Assembly (NCBI RefSeq): GCF_030547245.1
Contig: NZ_JAUOQT010000007.1
Coordinates: forward strand, 62,001-126,000
Length of the DNA: 64,000 nt
Direction of reading: 5' to 3'
Origin: Oceanihabitans sp. 2_MG-2023
GTDB taxonomy: Bacteria > Bacteroidota > Bacteroidia > Flavobacteriales > Flavobacteriaceae
Shown piece after piece: positions 53,402-62,032 of the stretch (positions within the stretch are counted from its first letter, which is position 1; each line of letters opens with the position of its first letter). The notes beneath the pieces are model-generated. The model saw only the letters and a program-made list of their open reading frames with translations. It was not told where the DNA came from and ran no database searches. Both the position numbers and the translations under genes were made by a program.

Positions 53402-54196
53402 TTATTCTTTTAAAAATTTAATTGTATCTCCGTTTTCAAATTTTAAGAAGTATAATCCATTAGAATAGTTGCTAACGTCAATTTTTTTATTAGTATTAAT
53501 ACTTCCTTTTGAAATTTCTGAACCAATAACATTATAAATTCTATAATTTTCTGATTTAGTCAATCCTTGAATTTGTATATAGTCAACGGAAGGATTTGGA
53601 AATATTTTTACTGATTTTTTAATGATAATATCATTAGTTGATAAATCATTGTTAGTGGTAAAAGCAATTTCCGAAAAAGAAGTGAAATTTTGACCGTGGA
53701 AATTACTGAGCACTTCCATTCTAATATGTGTTACACTTACACTGTTAAATGTATTAGTTATAGCAAGGATTTCATCAGTAATTGTATTTAAATAACTATT
53801 TTGAGTGTATGATGTCGGTCCTCCAATTATTTCTGAATAATTAACGCCATCAGTTGATGAATAAAATTTAACAGTATTTACTCCATCATCTGTATAGATA
53901 GCAGGAGGATTAACTCCAGCGTTCCAAAAAATTATACCATCAATAGTATATGTACCTCCTAAATCAAAATCAAAAACTGGGTTTTGACAATTACAGGCAA
54001 ATGAATTTGATGTAGTTGCACCACTATGGTTAGTTGTTGGGTCTGACACGTCAACCAAGCCTGTTTGATCGTATGATGCATTTAAACTTCCTGTAATACT
54101 TGTTGCAGTAGTAGTGGCTGAAATGGGATTGATAACTTGCGAAAATGATAATTTAAATGATAATGCAAAAAAAATAAAAATGTAAACTTGTTTCAT
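53402..54196 (-). CDS. Type IX secretion cargo protein with discoidin-like domain
   Basis: A 264-residue protein with signal peptide (residues 1-20, SFSQ). The middle region, with SFACNCQNPVFDFDLGGTYTIDGI and VSVTHIRMEVLSNFHGQN, resembles F5/8 type C (discoidin) carbohydrate-binding domains. The C-terminal ~75 residues form a type A sorting domain (IFPNPSVDYIQIQ, SNGLYFLKF...TIKFLKE) used by the T9SS for export to the cell surface. No catalytic domain is present, so it is probably a surface adhesin or sugar-binding protein. Confidence 0.83.
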   Translation of the reverse strand: MKQVYIFIFFALSFKLSFSQVINPISATTTATSITGSLNASYDQTGLVDVSDPTTNHSGATTSNSFACNCQNPVFDFDLGGTYTIDGIIFWNAGVNPPAIYTDDGVNTVKFYSSTDGVNYSEIIGGPTSYTQNSYLNTITDEILAITNTFNSVSVTHIRMEVLSNFHGQNFTSFSEIAFTTNNDLSTNDIIIKKSVKIFPNPSVDYIQIQGLTKSENYRIYNVIGSEISKGSINTNKKIDVSNYSNGLYFLKFENGDTIKFLKE

Positions 54197-54236
54197 TTGT
54201 TAAATAATTTAATTGTAATATTTGTTTTTAATGTTT

Positions 54237-54500
54237 GCTAACTCATTATATAATAAATTAAGTTGCTATTTTTATTAGTAAAGCGCTTTTAGTCCAAAAG
54301 TTAGCAAAACGAAACTACCAATTAACGCGCTAATGTACAATACGTAGTTCTACGTGTTTTTTGTAAAGTTACTGCCAGTACTTCTCTAGAAGAAGGTATA
54401 ACAAGCCTTGGTAACCTCCTTAAGGGAAACCGTATAGCTAGTCTAAAAATCTAAGAAGCCTTTTGTAAGTAGGCGAGAAGCTGGTAATTAATTATATGTG
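54237..54500 (-). repeat. Intergenic repeat T3 with TACGTA palindrome
   Basis: Full-length copy of the T family: GCTAACTCATTATATAATAA start, near-palindrome ATACGTAGTTCTACGTGT (54340-54357), GAAGGTATAACAAG, GGGAAACCGTATAG, GTAGGCGAGAAGCTGG, and end TAATTAATTATATGTG. It ends 16 bases from the stop of the CocE/NonD hydrolase gene. Confidence 0.75.
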
Positions 54501-54516
54501 GTATTACGCACAGGTT

Positions 54517-56277
54517 TTATTTCACTATTGGTAATTCTAAAAAAGATTTATTTGTTTTATTCCTATATATGCTCAAAGTTGGTATTCCTTCGGTCGGAAC
54601 TTTGTCAAATGTGTCTTTATCTGCCCCGGAAATTGCAATTCTAATAGAATGCCCTTTCTTTATGCGTATAGATGTTGGATGTAACTTAAAGCTAATTTCT
54701 TTTATTGTATCCATTGGCATAGGGGATGCATCCAATTTTTTAAATGAATGATACGGTATCGTATTAAACATAGCATTCTTAGATAATTTTCGATGTTGAA
54801 GCAAAAGGCCTCCTTCTGTGATATACCTGCTTTTTCCACTTGGGTCTACATCTTCTAAGTAGACAAAAATGGCACCTTCTTTGTGTGTAGATGACAGACT
54901 GAGAGAAATGACGGGAACTCCTGTAATTTGAAGCGGCTCTTCAAGAGGTGCAGTGGTATACGTTTGCATTAAGGAATCGGCAGCATTGCGATTATTGAGG
55001 TTAAGAACGTGATTTCCCATTTGGGTTATCCATCGATTATTTGTACCAGTACTTACAGAAAAGTCCACTAGATATGCATCCATACCCTGAGGTGCTTCTG
55101 ATGCTGAAGCATTTAATTTTCCGTTGGCATCTAAATAATACCTAATTCTTTCTTGCCCTTTGGGTGGCCAAACATCAGATTGTTTAAATGATTCTTCTCC
55201 AAAATTATAGTACTTAATTGTTGGCCAATCTTCAACGTCTTTATTTTCCCCTTTTATATAATGGTCAAAGAAGTTACGTTGCAGTATAAGCTGTTCCGTT
55301 ACCGATGGAACAGGTGCAACAATACTATCAGAAACAACAAATGGGCTTGCATGAGAACGTCCGCCATGTGAAGTTGGCATCATGACAACTTTTTGCGGAT
55401 TGGTAAAATGCTGTAACCTTAATAAAGTGCCTTCTGCTGTTCCAGCATCAAGCCAACTTGTAAGAACAAGCATGGGTACATTGGATTCTGAAATTTCCTT
55501 TTTCCAATACAAGGGGTCAAGTTCTTCGAATTTGACATCCCCAAATTTGGAATCTTTGAATGGTGATGCAGTTAGGGTTTCCAATACGTTTGGATTGTTT
55601 TTGTGTTCTTTGATTGCCTCTGTTGGAACATCTTCACGCACACGCCTGACACTTACGCCCAGATGCTCCACTGAATTTTGGTCTAACCAATCAACATATT
55701 GACTCCATGGCGCTATAAAACTAGTTGCAAGCATTCCATAAGGACGACTAGGACTCTCATAAACGTCAAAATCTGACCAACCAGGGATAACCGCTTTAAT
55801 GGCTGGATGTTGAGTTGCACATAAAAGCTCTGCTGTTGTTCCAGAGTAAGAGGTGCCATAGGCTCCCACCTTACCATCAGACCAGGGTTGGTTTACCACC
55901 CAATCCACAATGTACCAAGCATCTTTTACTTCTGTAGGCGTGTATTCTCCTAAACGTACTCCATAAGAAGCACCTGTTCCCCTGACGTCCACTTTTGCAA
56001 GGATATAATCATGGTCAAGAAAATACTTATCGCGATTACTGAGTGAGGCAATTGGCTTTCCTGTTTTCGCGTCTTCTTTCCCTCTCCAGTATCGGGTAAA
56101 TTCAAAGAGCACAGGAAGTTTTTGATTTTTGTGTTTTTCTGGAAAGTAAACATCCACAGCCAACTTCGTTCCATGGACAGCAGGGACATAATAAGACGCA
56201 ACATTGTTTTCTTGCGAAAAACTGAATGGATAAATGGAAACAAAAATGAGTATAAATAAAAATCTTTTAGTTGTCAT
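54517..56277 (-). CDS. CocE/NonD family hydrolase (X-Pro dipeptidyl-peptidase type)
   Basis: A 586-residue protein with signal peptide (residues 1-21, PFSFSQ). The alpha/beta hydrolase domain carries VDVRGTGASYG and the nucleophile elbow GAYGTSYSGT with Ser143. A C-terminal jellyroll domain (from about residue 395) is typical of the S15/CocE group. Members cleave esters, acyl-amides or X-Pro dipeptides. The substrate is not predictable. Codon and base composition by eye is a little richer in G+C than the surroundings, which would fit acquisition from another flavobacterium. Confidence 0.9.
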   Translation of the reverse strand: MTTKRFLFILIFVSIYPFSFSQENNVASYYVPAVHGTKLAVDVYFPEKHKNQKLPVLFEFTRYWRGKEDAKTGKPIASLSNRDKYFLDHDYILAKVDVRGTGASYGVRLGEYTPTEVKDAWYIVDWVVNQPWSDGKVGAYGTSYSGTTAELLCATQHPAIKAVIPGWSDFDVYESPSRPYGMLATSFIAPWSQYVDWLDQNSVEHLGVSVRRVREDVPTEAIKEHKNNPNVLETLTASPFKDSKFGDVKFEELDPLYWKKEISESNVPMLVLTSWLDAGTAEGTLLRLQHFTNPQKVVMMPTSHGGRSHASPFVVSDSIVAPVPSVTEQLILQRNFFDHYIKGENKDVEDWPTIKYYNFGEESFKQSDVWPPKGQERIRYYLDANGKLNASASEAPQGMDAYLVDFSVSTGTNNRWITQMGNHVLNLNNRNAADSLMQTYTTAPLEEPLQITGVPVISLSLSSTHKEGAIFVYLEDVDPSGKSRYITEGGLLLQHRKLSKNAMFNTIPYHSFKKLDASPMPMDTIKEISFKLHPTSIRIKKGHSIRIAISGADKDTFDKVPTEGIPTLSIYRNKTNKSFLELPIVK

Positions 56278-56295
56278 TTTCTAGGTATGTTAAAT

Positions 56296-56434
56296 TACAT
56301 ATAACGTGCTCGTATACTATTAGTTACAAGTTTAAATAACTAATTTAGCAAATAAATCACAGATAGAATATTCCGTAGGAATGTTCTTAAGATGGTATTG
56401 GTCTAAAAATTAGTGCTATACATTGTTATGCTAT
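56296..56434 (-). repeat. Palindromic element P4 (attC-like, diverged)
   Basis: The left arm ACATATAACG...GTATACTATTAG and right arm TTAGTGCTATACATTGTTATG pair imperfectly. The core is ATAAC/GTTAT rather than ACAACG/CGTTGT, so it is the most diverged of the four. It ends 2 bases from the stop of the amidohydrolase gene, as P3 does for its gene. Confidence 0.58.
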
Positions 56435-56436
56435 CG

Positions 56437-58164
56437 TTATTTTGTTTCTTTCTTGTAAACGACTTCACCATTAAAAATAGTCATGGCGATTTCCGTATTT
56501 AAAATCTGATTTTCTTCCACAGTCATTAAATCTTGATTGAAAATGGTAAAATCAGCAAGCTTACCACTGGAAATAGAACCTTTAATATTTTCTTCAAAGG
56601 CACCATAAGCTGCATCTAAGGTGTAGGATTTTAATGCTTGCATTCGTGTCATTTTTTGTTCTGGCTCATAACCGCCTTCAGGAGTTCCTTTAAGTGTTTT
56701 TCGGCTTACACTAGCATAGAAACTAGCAATAGGATTAAGAGGCTCTACAGGCACGTCCGTTCCATTTACAATAGGAACGCCACTCTGTAATAACGCTTGC
56801 CACATGTAAGCACCTTCTTTGATACGTTTTTCACCCAAACGGTCAATAGCCCAAGGTCTATCGGAAGACAAGTGTATGGCTTGCATTGCTGGAATTACAT
56901 GCAATGCAGCAAAACGAGGAATATCATCAGGATGTAGATGTTGCGCATGTTCAATACGGAATCGATGATCGGCATCTAACATGTTTAATTCTTTTAACGC
57001 CAATTCATATTGATTCAGAATTTCTCTATTGGCACGATCTCCAATGGCATGCGAACAGATTTGAAAATTGTTTTGCAGTCCTTTTATTGCGACTTCTTTT
57101 ACTATATCCATTGGAAGCGTTTCATGGCCATAGTGCCCTTGGCGATCTGTGTACGGTTCTAAAAGCCAAGCGCCTCTAGAGCCTAAAGCACCATCACAAC
57201 TTAATTTTATAGAACGTATCGTTAACCGATGGTCCGGATCTATTCTTGGACCTTTTTCAAACCATTCTTCAAGTAATTCTTCACCACCTCTTAACATGGC
57301 ATACATTCTAACATTCATTTTTCCAGCAGATTTCATGTCATCAAATAGTTCTATAATATCTTTTGAAATACCTGCGTCATGAAAACTAGTGATACCATTT
57401 TTATGGCATGCTTCCATAGCTAGATGAAACGCTTGCATGTTTGTTTCTGGAGTCTCTTCGGGCATATGCTTGTAAATCATAGTTATTGCATGTTCATTGA
57501 AAATACCTGTTGGCATACCAGATGCATCTACAATAACTTCTCCACCTTCCATAGCATACGACTGGATTCCTTCTTTACGTAAGCCTGTTAAACCAGCAAT
57601 TTCCATAGCCTTAGCATTTGCGAATCCTGCGTGGCCACTTGCATGAAATAAAAAAACAGGATTTTCTGGGGATACTTCGCTGAGTAAATGATGCGTTTGA
57701 AATCCTTTAACGGTGTTTGCAGGCATACTGTCCCATTTGCTTTGGTGCCAACCGCTACCAATTATCCATTCGCCTGGTTTAGACGTTTTTACTTTCGCAG
57801 CAACAGCGTCTACAATATCTTGATAGCTAGTGGTATGCATAAGATTAAGCTCTAATTCGTTATAGCCTAAGCCCATAAAATGACCATGCCCTTCAATTAA
57901 GCCTGGTGTCATTGTCTTCCCTTCTAAATCGATAAGTTCCGTTTGTTCATTTTGATAGTTTTTGGCTTCCTCAAAACTTCCAGCAAAGAGAATTTTATCC
58001 TTTTTGGTTACCACGGCCTCCACTGTTGTTTGTGTAGAGTCTACTGTATAAATGGTTCCGCCATGAATAATCATGGTGCCATATTCTTTATTATTATTAT
58101 TAGCACAGGAGCTTAAAAAAAGGCAGGCTATTATTATATTTAATGTATAAAATCGTAGTGTCAT
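56437..58164 (-). CDS. Amidohydrolase family lipoprotein (YtcJ-like)
   Basis: A 575-residue protein. Lipobox LSSC gives lipidated Cys20 followed by Asn-rich sequence. The amidohydrolase 3 domain includes MTPGLIEGHGHFMGLG (metal-binding His-x-His), DGALGSRGAWLLEPY, ICSHAIGDRANREI and NGTDVPVEPLNP. YtcJ-type enzymes hydrolyse amide bonds, some of N-acyl amino acids or formamides. With the neighbouring CocE/NonD hydrolase it could process peptide- or acyl-amide nutrients in the periplasm (inference). Confidence 0.9.
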   Translation of the reverse strand: MTLRFYTLNIIIACLFLSSCANNNNKEYGTMIIHGGTIYTVDSTQTTVEAVVTKKDKILFAGSFEEAKNYQNEQTELIDLEGKTMTPGLIEGHGHFMGLGYNELELNLMHTTSYQDIVDAVAAKVKTSKPGEWIIGSGWHQSKWDSMPANTVKGFQTHHLLSEVSPENPVFLFHASGHAGFANAKAMEIAGLTGLRKEGIQSYAMEGGEVIVDASGMPTGIFNEHAITMIYKHMPEETPETNMQAFHLAMEACHKNGITSFHDAGISKDIIELFDDMKSAGKMNVRMYAMLRGGEELLEEWFEKGPRIDPDHRLTIRSIKLSCDGALGSRGAWLLEPYTDRQGHYGHETLPMDIVKEVAIKGLQNNFQICSHAIGDRANREILNQYELALKELNMLDADHRFRIEHAQHLHPDDIPRFAALHVIPAMQAIHLSSDRPWAIDRLGEKRIKEGAYMWQALLQSGVPIVNGTDVPVEPLNPIASFYASVSRKTLKGTPEGGYEPEQKMTRMQALKSYTLDAAYGAFEENIKGSISSGKLADFTIFNQDLMTVEENQILNTEIAMTIFNGEVVYKKETK

Positions 58165-58246
58165 GATAGTTGTAATTTGTTTTAGTTGGTTAATTAATAT
58201 TCGTCCTATACTTTAGCTAGCATAATATAGAATTTGTTGTTTATTC

Positions 58247-58271
58247 ATTTTAGCATTGGTTAGTGGTTTTT
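58247..58271 (-). pseudogene. Remnant of a DUF6090 gene leader
   Basis: TAGCATTGGTTAGTGGTTTTT (58251-58271) matches the sequence around the DUF6090 start codon (53231-53251) with one difference. It includes the ATG of MLK on the minus strand (58256-58254), but a TGA follows at the fourth codon. The rest of a gene is absent, so a DUF6090 gene was probably deleted or displaced here. Confidence 0.5.
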
Positions 58272-58290
58272 GGTTATGTATCAAAACATA

Positions 58291-58500
58291 TTACATAATA
58301 ACTAAAGGTATTCTTTTTTTTTATTAATAAAGCGCTTATAGTCATGTAGTTGAAAGAAACTAAATTATCATTTAAAAACCCTTTTTGCAATACGTATTTC
58401 TACGTGTATTTAGTAATGTGAATGATAGTAGTTTTTCAGTAGGTCGTGAAAGCTATTTCATCCTATGAAACAGCAGTATAAAAAACAGGGTAGCTACCAA
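58291..58500 (-). repeat. Intergenic repeat T4 (diverged copy)
   Basis: TTACATAATAACTAAAGG, then ATTAATAAAGCGCTTATAG and the core ATACGTATTTCTACGTGT (58390-58407) match the first half of T2/T3 in order. The second half is diverged and its end is uncertain. With the DUF6090 remnant it accounts for most of the 395-base gap 58165-58559. The end of the gap also holds TTCCGCGAAAGCG (58543-58555), repeated at 61982-61994. Confidence 0.6.
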
Positions 58501-58559
58501 GAAATAGGATATTAATAAACTCGTTTATGCTAACGGCATCGATTCCGCGAAAGCGTTAT

Positions 58560-60053
58560 TTATAAATAGCTAGAAACGGTCATTACTATTAAAGTAAAGA
58601 CGATTAGGATGATGAATAAAGGCATCACGAATTTTAACCATTTGTTGAAACCGACTTTTACTACTGCTAGCGAGGCTAAAATTAAACCAGTAGGATTTAC
58701 AAAATAGAAAAGCCCCATACCGTATTGATAGGCATTTACTACAATTTCGCGTCCAACACCAACACTATCTGCTAGTGGCGACATGATTGGCATGGTAAGT
58801 ACAGCCATACCAGAACTACTTGGAATGAAAAAGGAAAGTCCGGCATAGACTGCTGTCATGGCACTTGCAAAAACACCTTTATTCATGTCTTGGGTTAAGG
58901 AACTTGCATAATGTAAAAGGGTATCACTAATTAATCCGTCCGCCATAATAACCGTTACTCCACGTGCAATCCCAATAATTAGGGCAACACCTAATAAGTC
59001 TCCTGCTCCTTTAACAAAGGTGTCGATAAATTCGGTTTCTTTAATTTTGGCAATAAAACCAATAAGAATGGATCCAACTAAGAAGGTAGCAGTCATTTCT
59101 ACAAACCACCATTCTAAGGCTACTACACCATAAATCATGATGATAAAGCAAAGCGCAAATACAATTAAGGATAAACGTAATCGAGTTGTAAATGCAATTA
59201 TTTTAGTGTTTTCGTGATTGAATAATGCTGCTATTTGTTTTTGTTGGTCGTAAATAATAGATTTAGTAGGATCTTTTTGTACGCGTTTACCATAACGTAT
59301 AATGTAAACCAATGCTATAGTTAAACAGGAAGCTAACATAAATAGTCTTCCGCCAAGTCCTGTAGTCCAACTTAATCCAGCTGCATCACTTGCTATAATT
59401 GTACTAAAGGGATTGATCGTAGAGCACATGGTACCAATAGCACTTCCTAAAAAGATACAAGCAATACCTACCATGGCATCGTATTTTGCAGCTAAAAATA
59501 CGGGAATTAGAATAGGGAAGAAGGCAATGGTTTCTTCGGCAAAGCCAAAGGTTGTTCCTCCTGCAGCTACTAAGGTGGTTACTAAAATTATGAGGATAAA
59601 TTCGCGTCCTTTTAGTGCATTGGCGAGCCAAGAAATACCAGCATCAAACGCACCTGTACTATTAATAATACCGATTAAACCTCCAATAATTAAAACGAGA
59701 AAAATGATGTCTGCAGCTTCTATAATTCCTTTTACAGGAGATTTAATAAATTCTAAAACACCTTGTGGTTTGGATTCTAGTTTTTTATAAGTATTAGGTA
59801 TGTTTATGGGTTTGTAGATATCGCCATTAGTGAATTTTTCTAATGGGATTTTGATATTTAGTGATTCTAAATGGTCTTGTGTTGCTGGAAGGATTTCCGA
59901 TTTTTCAATACCAATTCTAGTGAATGTATTATCGTCTTTATTATAGCCTAAAGTTTCGTATTTACCAGCAGGAACGACCCAAGTAAGTAAGGTTACTAAT
60001 CCTGCAATAATTAGTAAAATGGTTTGTGCCGATGGAAATTTTAGTTTTTTCAT
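58560..60053 (-). CDS. YfcC family transporter
   Basis: A 497-residue membrane protein with about 12 helices. The start FPSAQTILLIIAGLVTLLTWVVPAGKYE, the loop GGTTFGFAEETIAFFPILIPVF and SAIGTMCSTINPFSTIIASDAAG are typical of the YfcC/ArcD-like group of the ion transporter superfamily. PSSSGMAVLTMPIMSPLAD is near the C-terminus. Substrates in this group are amino acids or short dicarboxylates or peptides; not determinable here. Together with the upstream hydrolases on the same strand it may take up their products. Confidence 0.88.
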   Translation of the reverse strand: MKKLKFPSAQTILLIIAGLVTLLTWVVPAGKYETLGYNKDDNTFTRIGIEKSEILPATQDHLESLNIKIPLEKFTNGDIYKPINIPNTYKKLESKPQGVLEFIKSPVKGIIEAADIIFLVLIIGGLIGIINSTGAFDAGISWLANALKGREFILIILVTTLVAAGGTTFGFAEETIAFFPILIPVFLAAKYDAMVGIACIFLGSAIGTMCSTINPFSTIIASDAAGLSWTTGLGGRLFMLASCLTIALVYIIRYGKRVQKDPTKSIIYDQQKQIAALFNHENTKIIAFTTRLRLSLIVFALCFIIMIYGVVALEWWFVEMTATFLVGSILIGFIAKIKETEFIDTFVKGAGDLLGVALIIGIARGVTVIMADGLISDTLLHYASSLTQDMNKGVFASAMTAVYAGLSFFIPSSSGMAVLTMPIMSPLADSVGVGREIVVNAYQYGMGLFYFVNPTGLILASLAVVKVGFNKWLKFVMPLFIILIVFTLIVMTVSSYL

Positions 60054-60181
60054 AGGTTTTTCCCAAGTATGGGATTTAATTATGTTTAAATATGGAAATA
60101 TAAAAAAAAGGGTTCTATATTTTTTATCAAGTTTAAAGATAGTATTATTTTACACTTTCATAAATTTTGAATAAAAAAAAG

Positions 60182-60847
60182 ATGTATATAAGTAATAGTT
60201 GGAAAATACATTTAAACGAAACCTTTAATAAACCGTATTATAAATCATTAATGAAGTTTGTGGATGAGGAATATGAAAATCACAAATGCTTTCCTGCAAA
60301 AGAAAATATTTTTAATGCTTTCAATTTATGTGCTTTTGAAGATTTAAAAGTGGTTATTATTGGTCAAGACCCGTATCATGATGATGGTCAGGCTAATGGT
60401 TTGTGTTTTAGTGTTAATGAAGGTGTAGCATTACCACCCTCTTTAAAAAATATTTTTAAAGAGTTAGAAAATGATTTAGGTACTTGTTTTTCAAAAAATG
60501 GTAACCTAGAGCATTGGGCAAAGCAAGGAGTATTGTTGTTAAATGCTACACTAACTGTTAGAGCACACCAAGCTGGAAGTCATCAAAAAAAAGGTTGGGA
60601 AACTTTTACAGATACTGTAATACAATTAATAAGTGATAAAAAAGAAAATGTAATATTTTTACTTTGGGGTGGTTTTGCTAAAAAGAAAGCAAAAATAATA
60701 GATAGTAAAAAACACACAATTTTATGTTCTGGACATCCATCTCCATTAAGTGCTAATCGAGGATATTGGTTTGGAAATAAACATTTTAGTTCTGTTAACT
60801 TCCGGTTGGAGCAAGTTGGTTTGAAGCCTCTTGTTTGGCTGGTCTAA
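60182..60847 (+). CDS. ung: Uracil-DNA glycosylase family 1
   Basis: A 221-residue protein of normal length, read from ATG 60182 (an in-frame TTG at 60167 adds five residues). Motifs: GQDPYHDDGQANGLCFSV (catalytic Asp, uracil pocket Tyr), LLLNATLTVRAHQAGSHQ, LLWGGFAKKK and the DNA-intercalation loop GHPSPLSANRG. It removes uracil from DNA to start base excision repair. The 3' end overlaps a small antisense gene by 53 bases. Confidence 0.97.
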   Translation: MYISNSWKIHLNETFNKPYYKSLMKFVDEEYENHKCFPAKENIFNAFNLCAFEDLKVVIIGQDPYHDDGQANGLCFSVNEGVALPPSLKNIFKELENDLGTCFSKNGNLEHWAKQGVLLLNATLTVRAHQAGSHQKKGWETFTDTVIQLISDKKENVIFLLWGGFAKKKAKIIDSKKHTILCSGHPSPLSANRGYWFGNKHFSSVNFRLEQVGLKPLVWLV

Positions 60848-60974
60848 CGCTTACTACACCTTTGTTTTTGTCTAACATTTTTAAGCGTTTAGTTGTTTTA
60901 TTACAACTAAATACTAATAGAAGGAAGTTAATAGCAACTAAAAAAATAAGAACAGAAGTAATGATTAATAGCAT
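60795..60974 (-). CDS. Small single-helix membrane protein, antisense to the end of ung
   Basis: A 59-residue protein that starts MLLIITSVLIFLVAINF. One membrane helix (about residues 2-23) is followed by CNKTTKRLKMLDKNK and a tail ending QLAPTGS. I recall a similar small protein with this kind of ending in other Flavobacteriaceae, but cannot confirm it here. A -7 box lies 34 bases upstream (61008-61015). It would be skipped by length cut-offs of about 60 residues. Function unknown. Confidence 0.65.
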   Translation of the reverse strand: MLLIITSVLIFLVAINFLLLVFSCNKTTKRLKMLDKNKGVVSVRPAKQEASNQLAPTGS

Positions 60975-61007
60975 ATGAACTAATTTATTATTTGTAGGTT
61001 TGGATTA

Positions 61008-61015
61008 CAAATATA
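61008..61015 (-). promoter_or_regulatory. -7 box of the small membrane protein gene
   Basis: CAAATATA on the plus strand reads TATATTTG on the minus strand. A TTG lies 23 bases further upstream, longer than the usual 19. Confidence 0.45.
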
Positions 61016-61122
61016 AGATTTTAGTTAAATAAAGTTAACAAAAATTAACAATCTTAAATAATTAAGTAGTTAAACTGCAATATTTTAAGGATTAAATGCT
61101 GACTTTGTATAGAATTTATACC

Positions 61123-61977
61123 TTATAATTTTGTAACCAATTGATCATAGTTCCATTTTTCTGGAATGATATCTAAATCAAATAACTTTTCTTGCACATT
61201 TGCTATTGTTTTTTCATCAATAACTTCTTGAGACCATTCTGTTAAGCTTAGCCATTCTTGTACATCTTCTAATTTTTGTTCGTATCGGTTTGCTATTGTT
61301 TTGTCGATAGATGGGATATCTTTAAATTCTTCGGTAGTATTATTTATAATATTTAAAATGGTTTTTACATCCTCTTTATTGTTTTGTAAAAATTCTGTTC
61401 TTACTGCAATAACAAAACAAGGCCAGGGGGAAGGACAATTTGCAATGCGTCTAAAAGTACCATTATCGACTAAGGGTTTAGTGGTGAATTTTTCCCACAT
61501 AAAATAGTCTGCTTTTTCATTGGTTAATCCTTCAACAGCACCATCTAGGTTTTTAATCACCTCAAAGTGTAAGTCCTGATCTAAGTTCCAATTGTTGTTT
61601 TGCGCGTTAATGTAAGCCATTAAATGCGAACCAGAGCCATATCTGCTAATTGCAGCTTTTGTACCTTTTAAGTCTTCTATAGATGCATATTTAGAATGCT
61701 CTGCTACGTGAATTCCCCAAATAAGCGGAGAGTCTACAAAGGTTTGTACAATAGTACTTGGATTTCCTGCTATAATATCTTTTACAATACCTTCGGTAAG
61801 TATAACAGCCAAATCTATTTCTCCATCACGAAGTGCGTTACACATTTGTCCTGTGCCTCCAAAATAATCTTTCCAACGAAGATTGATTCCTTCGTCTTTA
61901 TATTCTCCATTTTTAAGTGTTAAGTACCAGGCTAAATTAAAATGTTCTGGTACACCACCAATTTTTACTGTCTTCAT
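61123..61977 (-). CDS. Solute-binding-like protein without signal peptide
   Basis: A 284-residue protein with the two-lobed periplasmic binding fold of the NMT1/SsuA type: KIGGVPEHFNLAWYLTLKNG, LRDGEIDLAVILTEG, AISRYGSGSHLMAYI. There is no signal peptide or lipobox, and the ATG is placed directly before the first strand, so it is probably cytoplasmic. No ABC permease or ATPase genes are beside it. It may be a cytoplasmic ligand-binding or enzymatic relative (as in THI5/menaquinone MqnA-type proteins). Last gene of the minus-strand operon that begins beyond the window end. Confidence 0.75.
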   Translation of the reverse strand: MKTVKIGGVPEHFNLAWYLTLKNGEYKDEGINLRWKDYFGGTGQMCNALRDGEIDLAVILTEGIVKDIIAGNPSTIVQTFVDSPLIWGIHVAEHSKYASIEDLKGTKAAISRYGSGSHLMAYINAQNNNWNLDQDLHFEVIKNLDGAVEGLTNEKADYFMWEKFTTKPLVDNGTFRRIANCPSPWPCFVIAVRTEFLQNNKEDVKTILNIINNTTEEFKDIPSIDKTIANRYEQKLEDVQEWLSLTEWSQEVIDEKTIANVQEKLFDLDIIPEKWNYDQLVTKL

Positions 61978-62032
61978 ATTTTTCCGCGAAAGCGATAATT
62001 GTATTACTTTTTATTCGCACCAAAGTGGGAAA

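Noticed and set aside
51777-54500. Possible CRISPR array from the regularly spaced repeats
   Set aside because: Copies are few, long, diverged, separated by genes, and have no short direct-repeat/spacer pattern or cas genes.
59413-59790. 125-residue plus-strand ORF inside the YfcC gene
   Set aside because: Antisense shadow of a membrane protein with clear family motifs; no promoter or start context.
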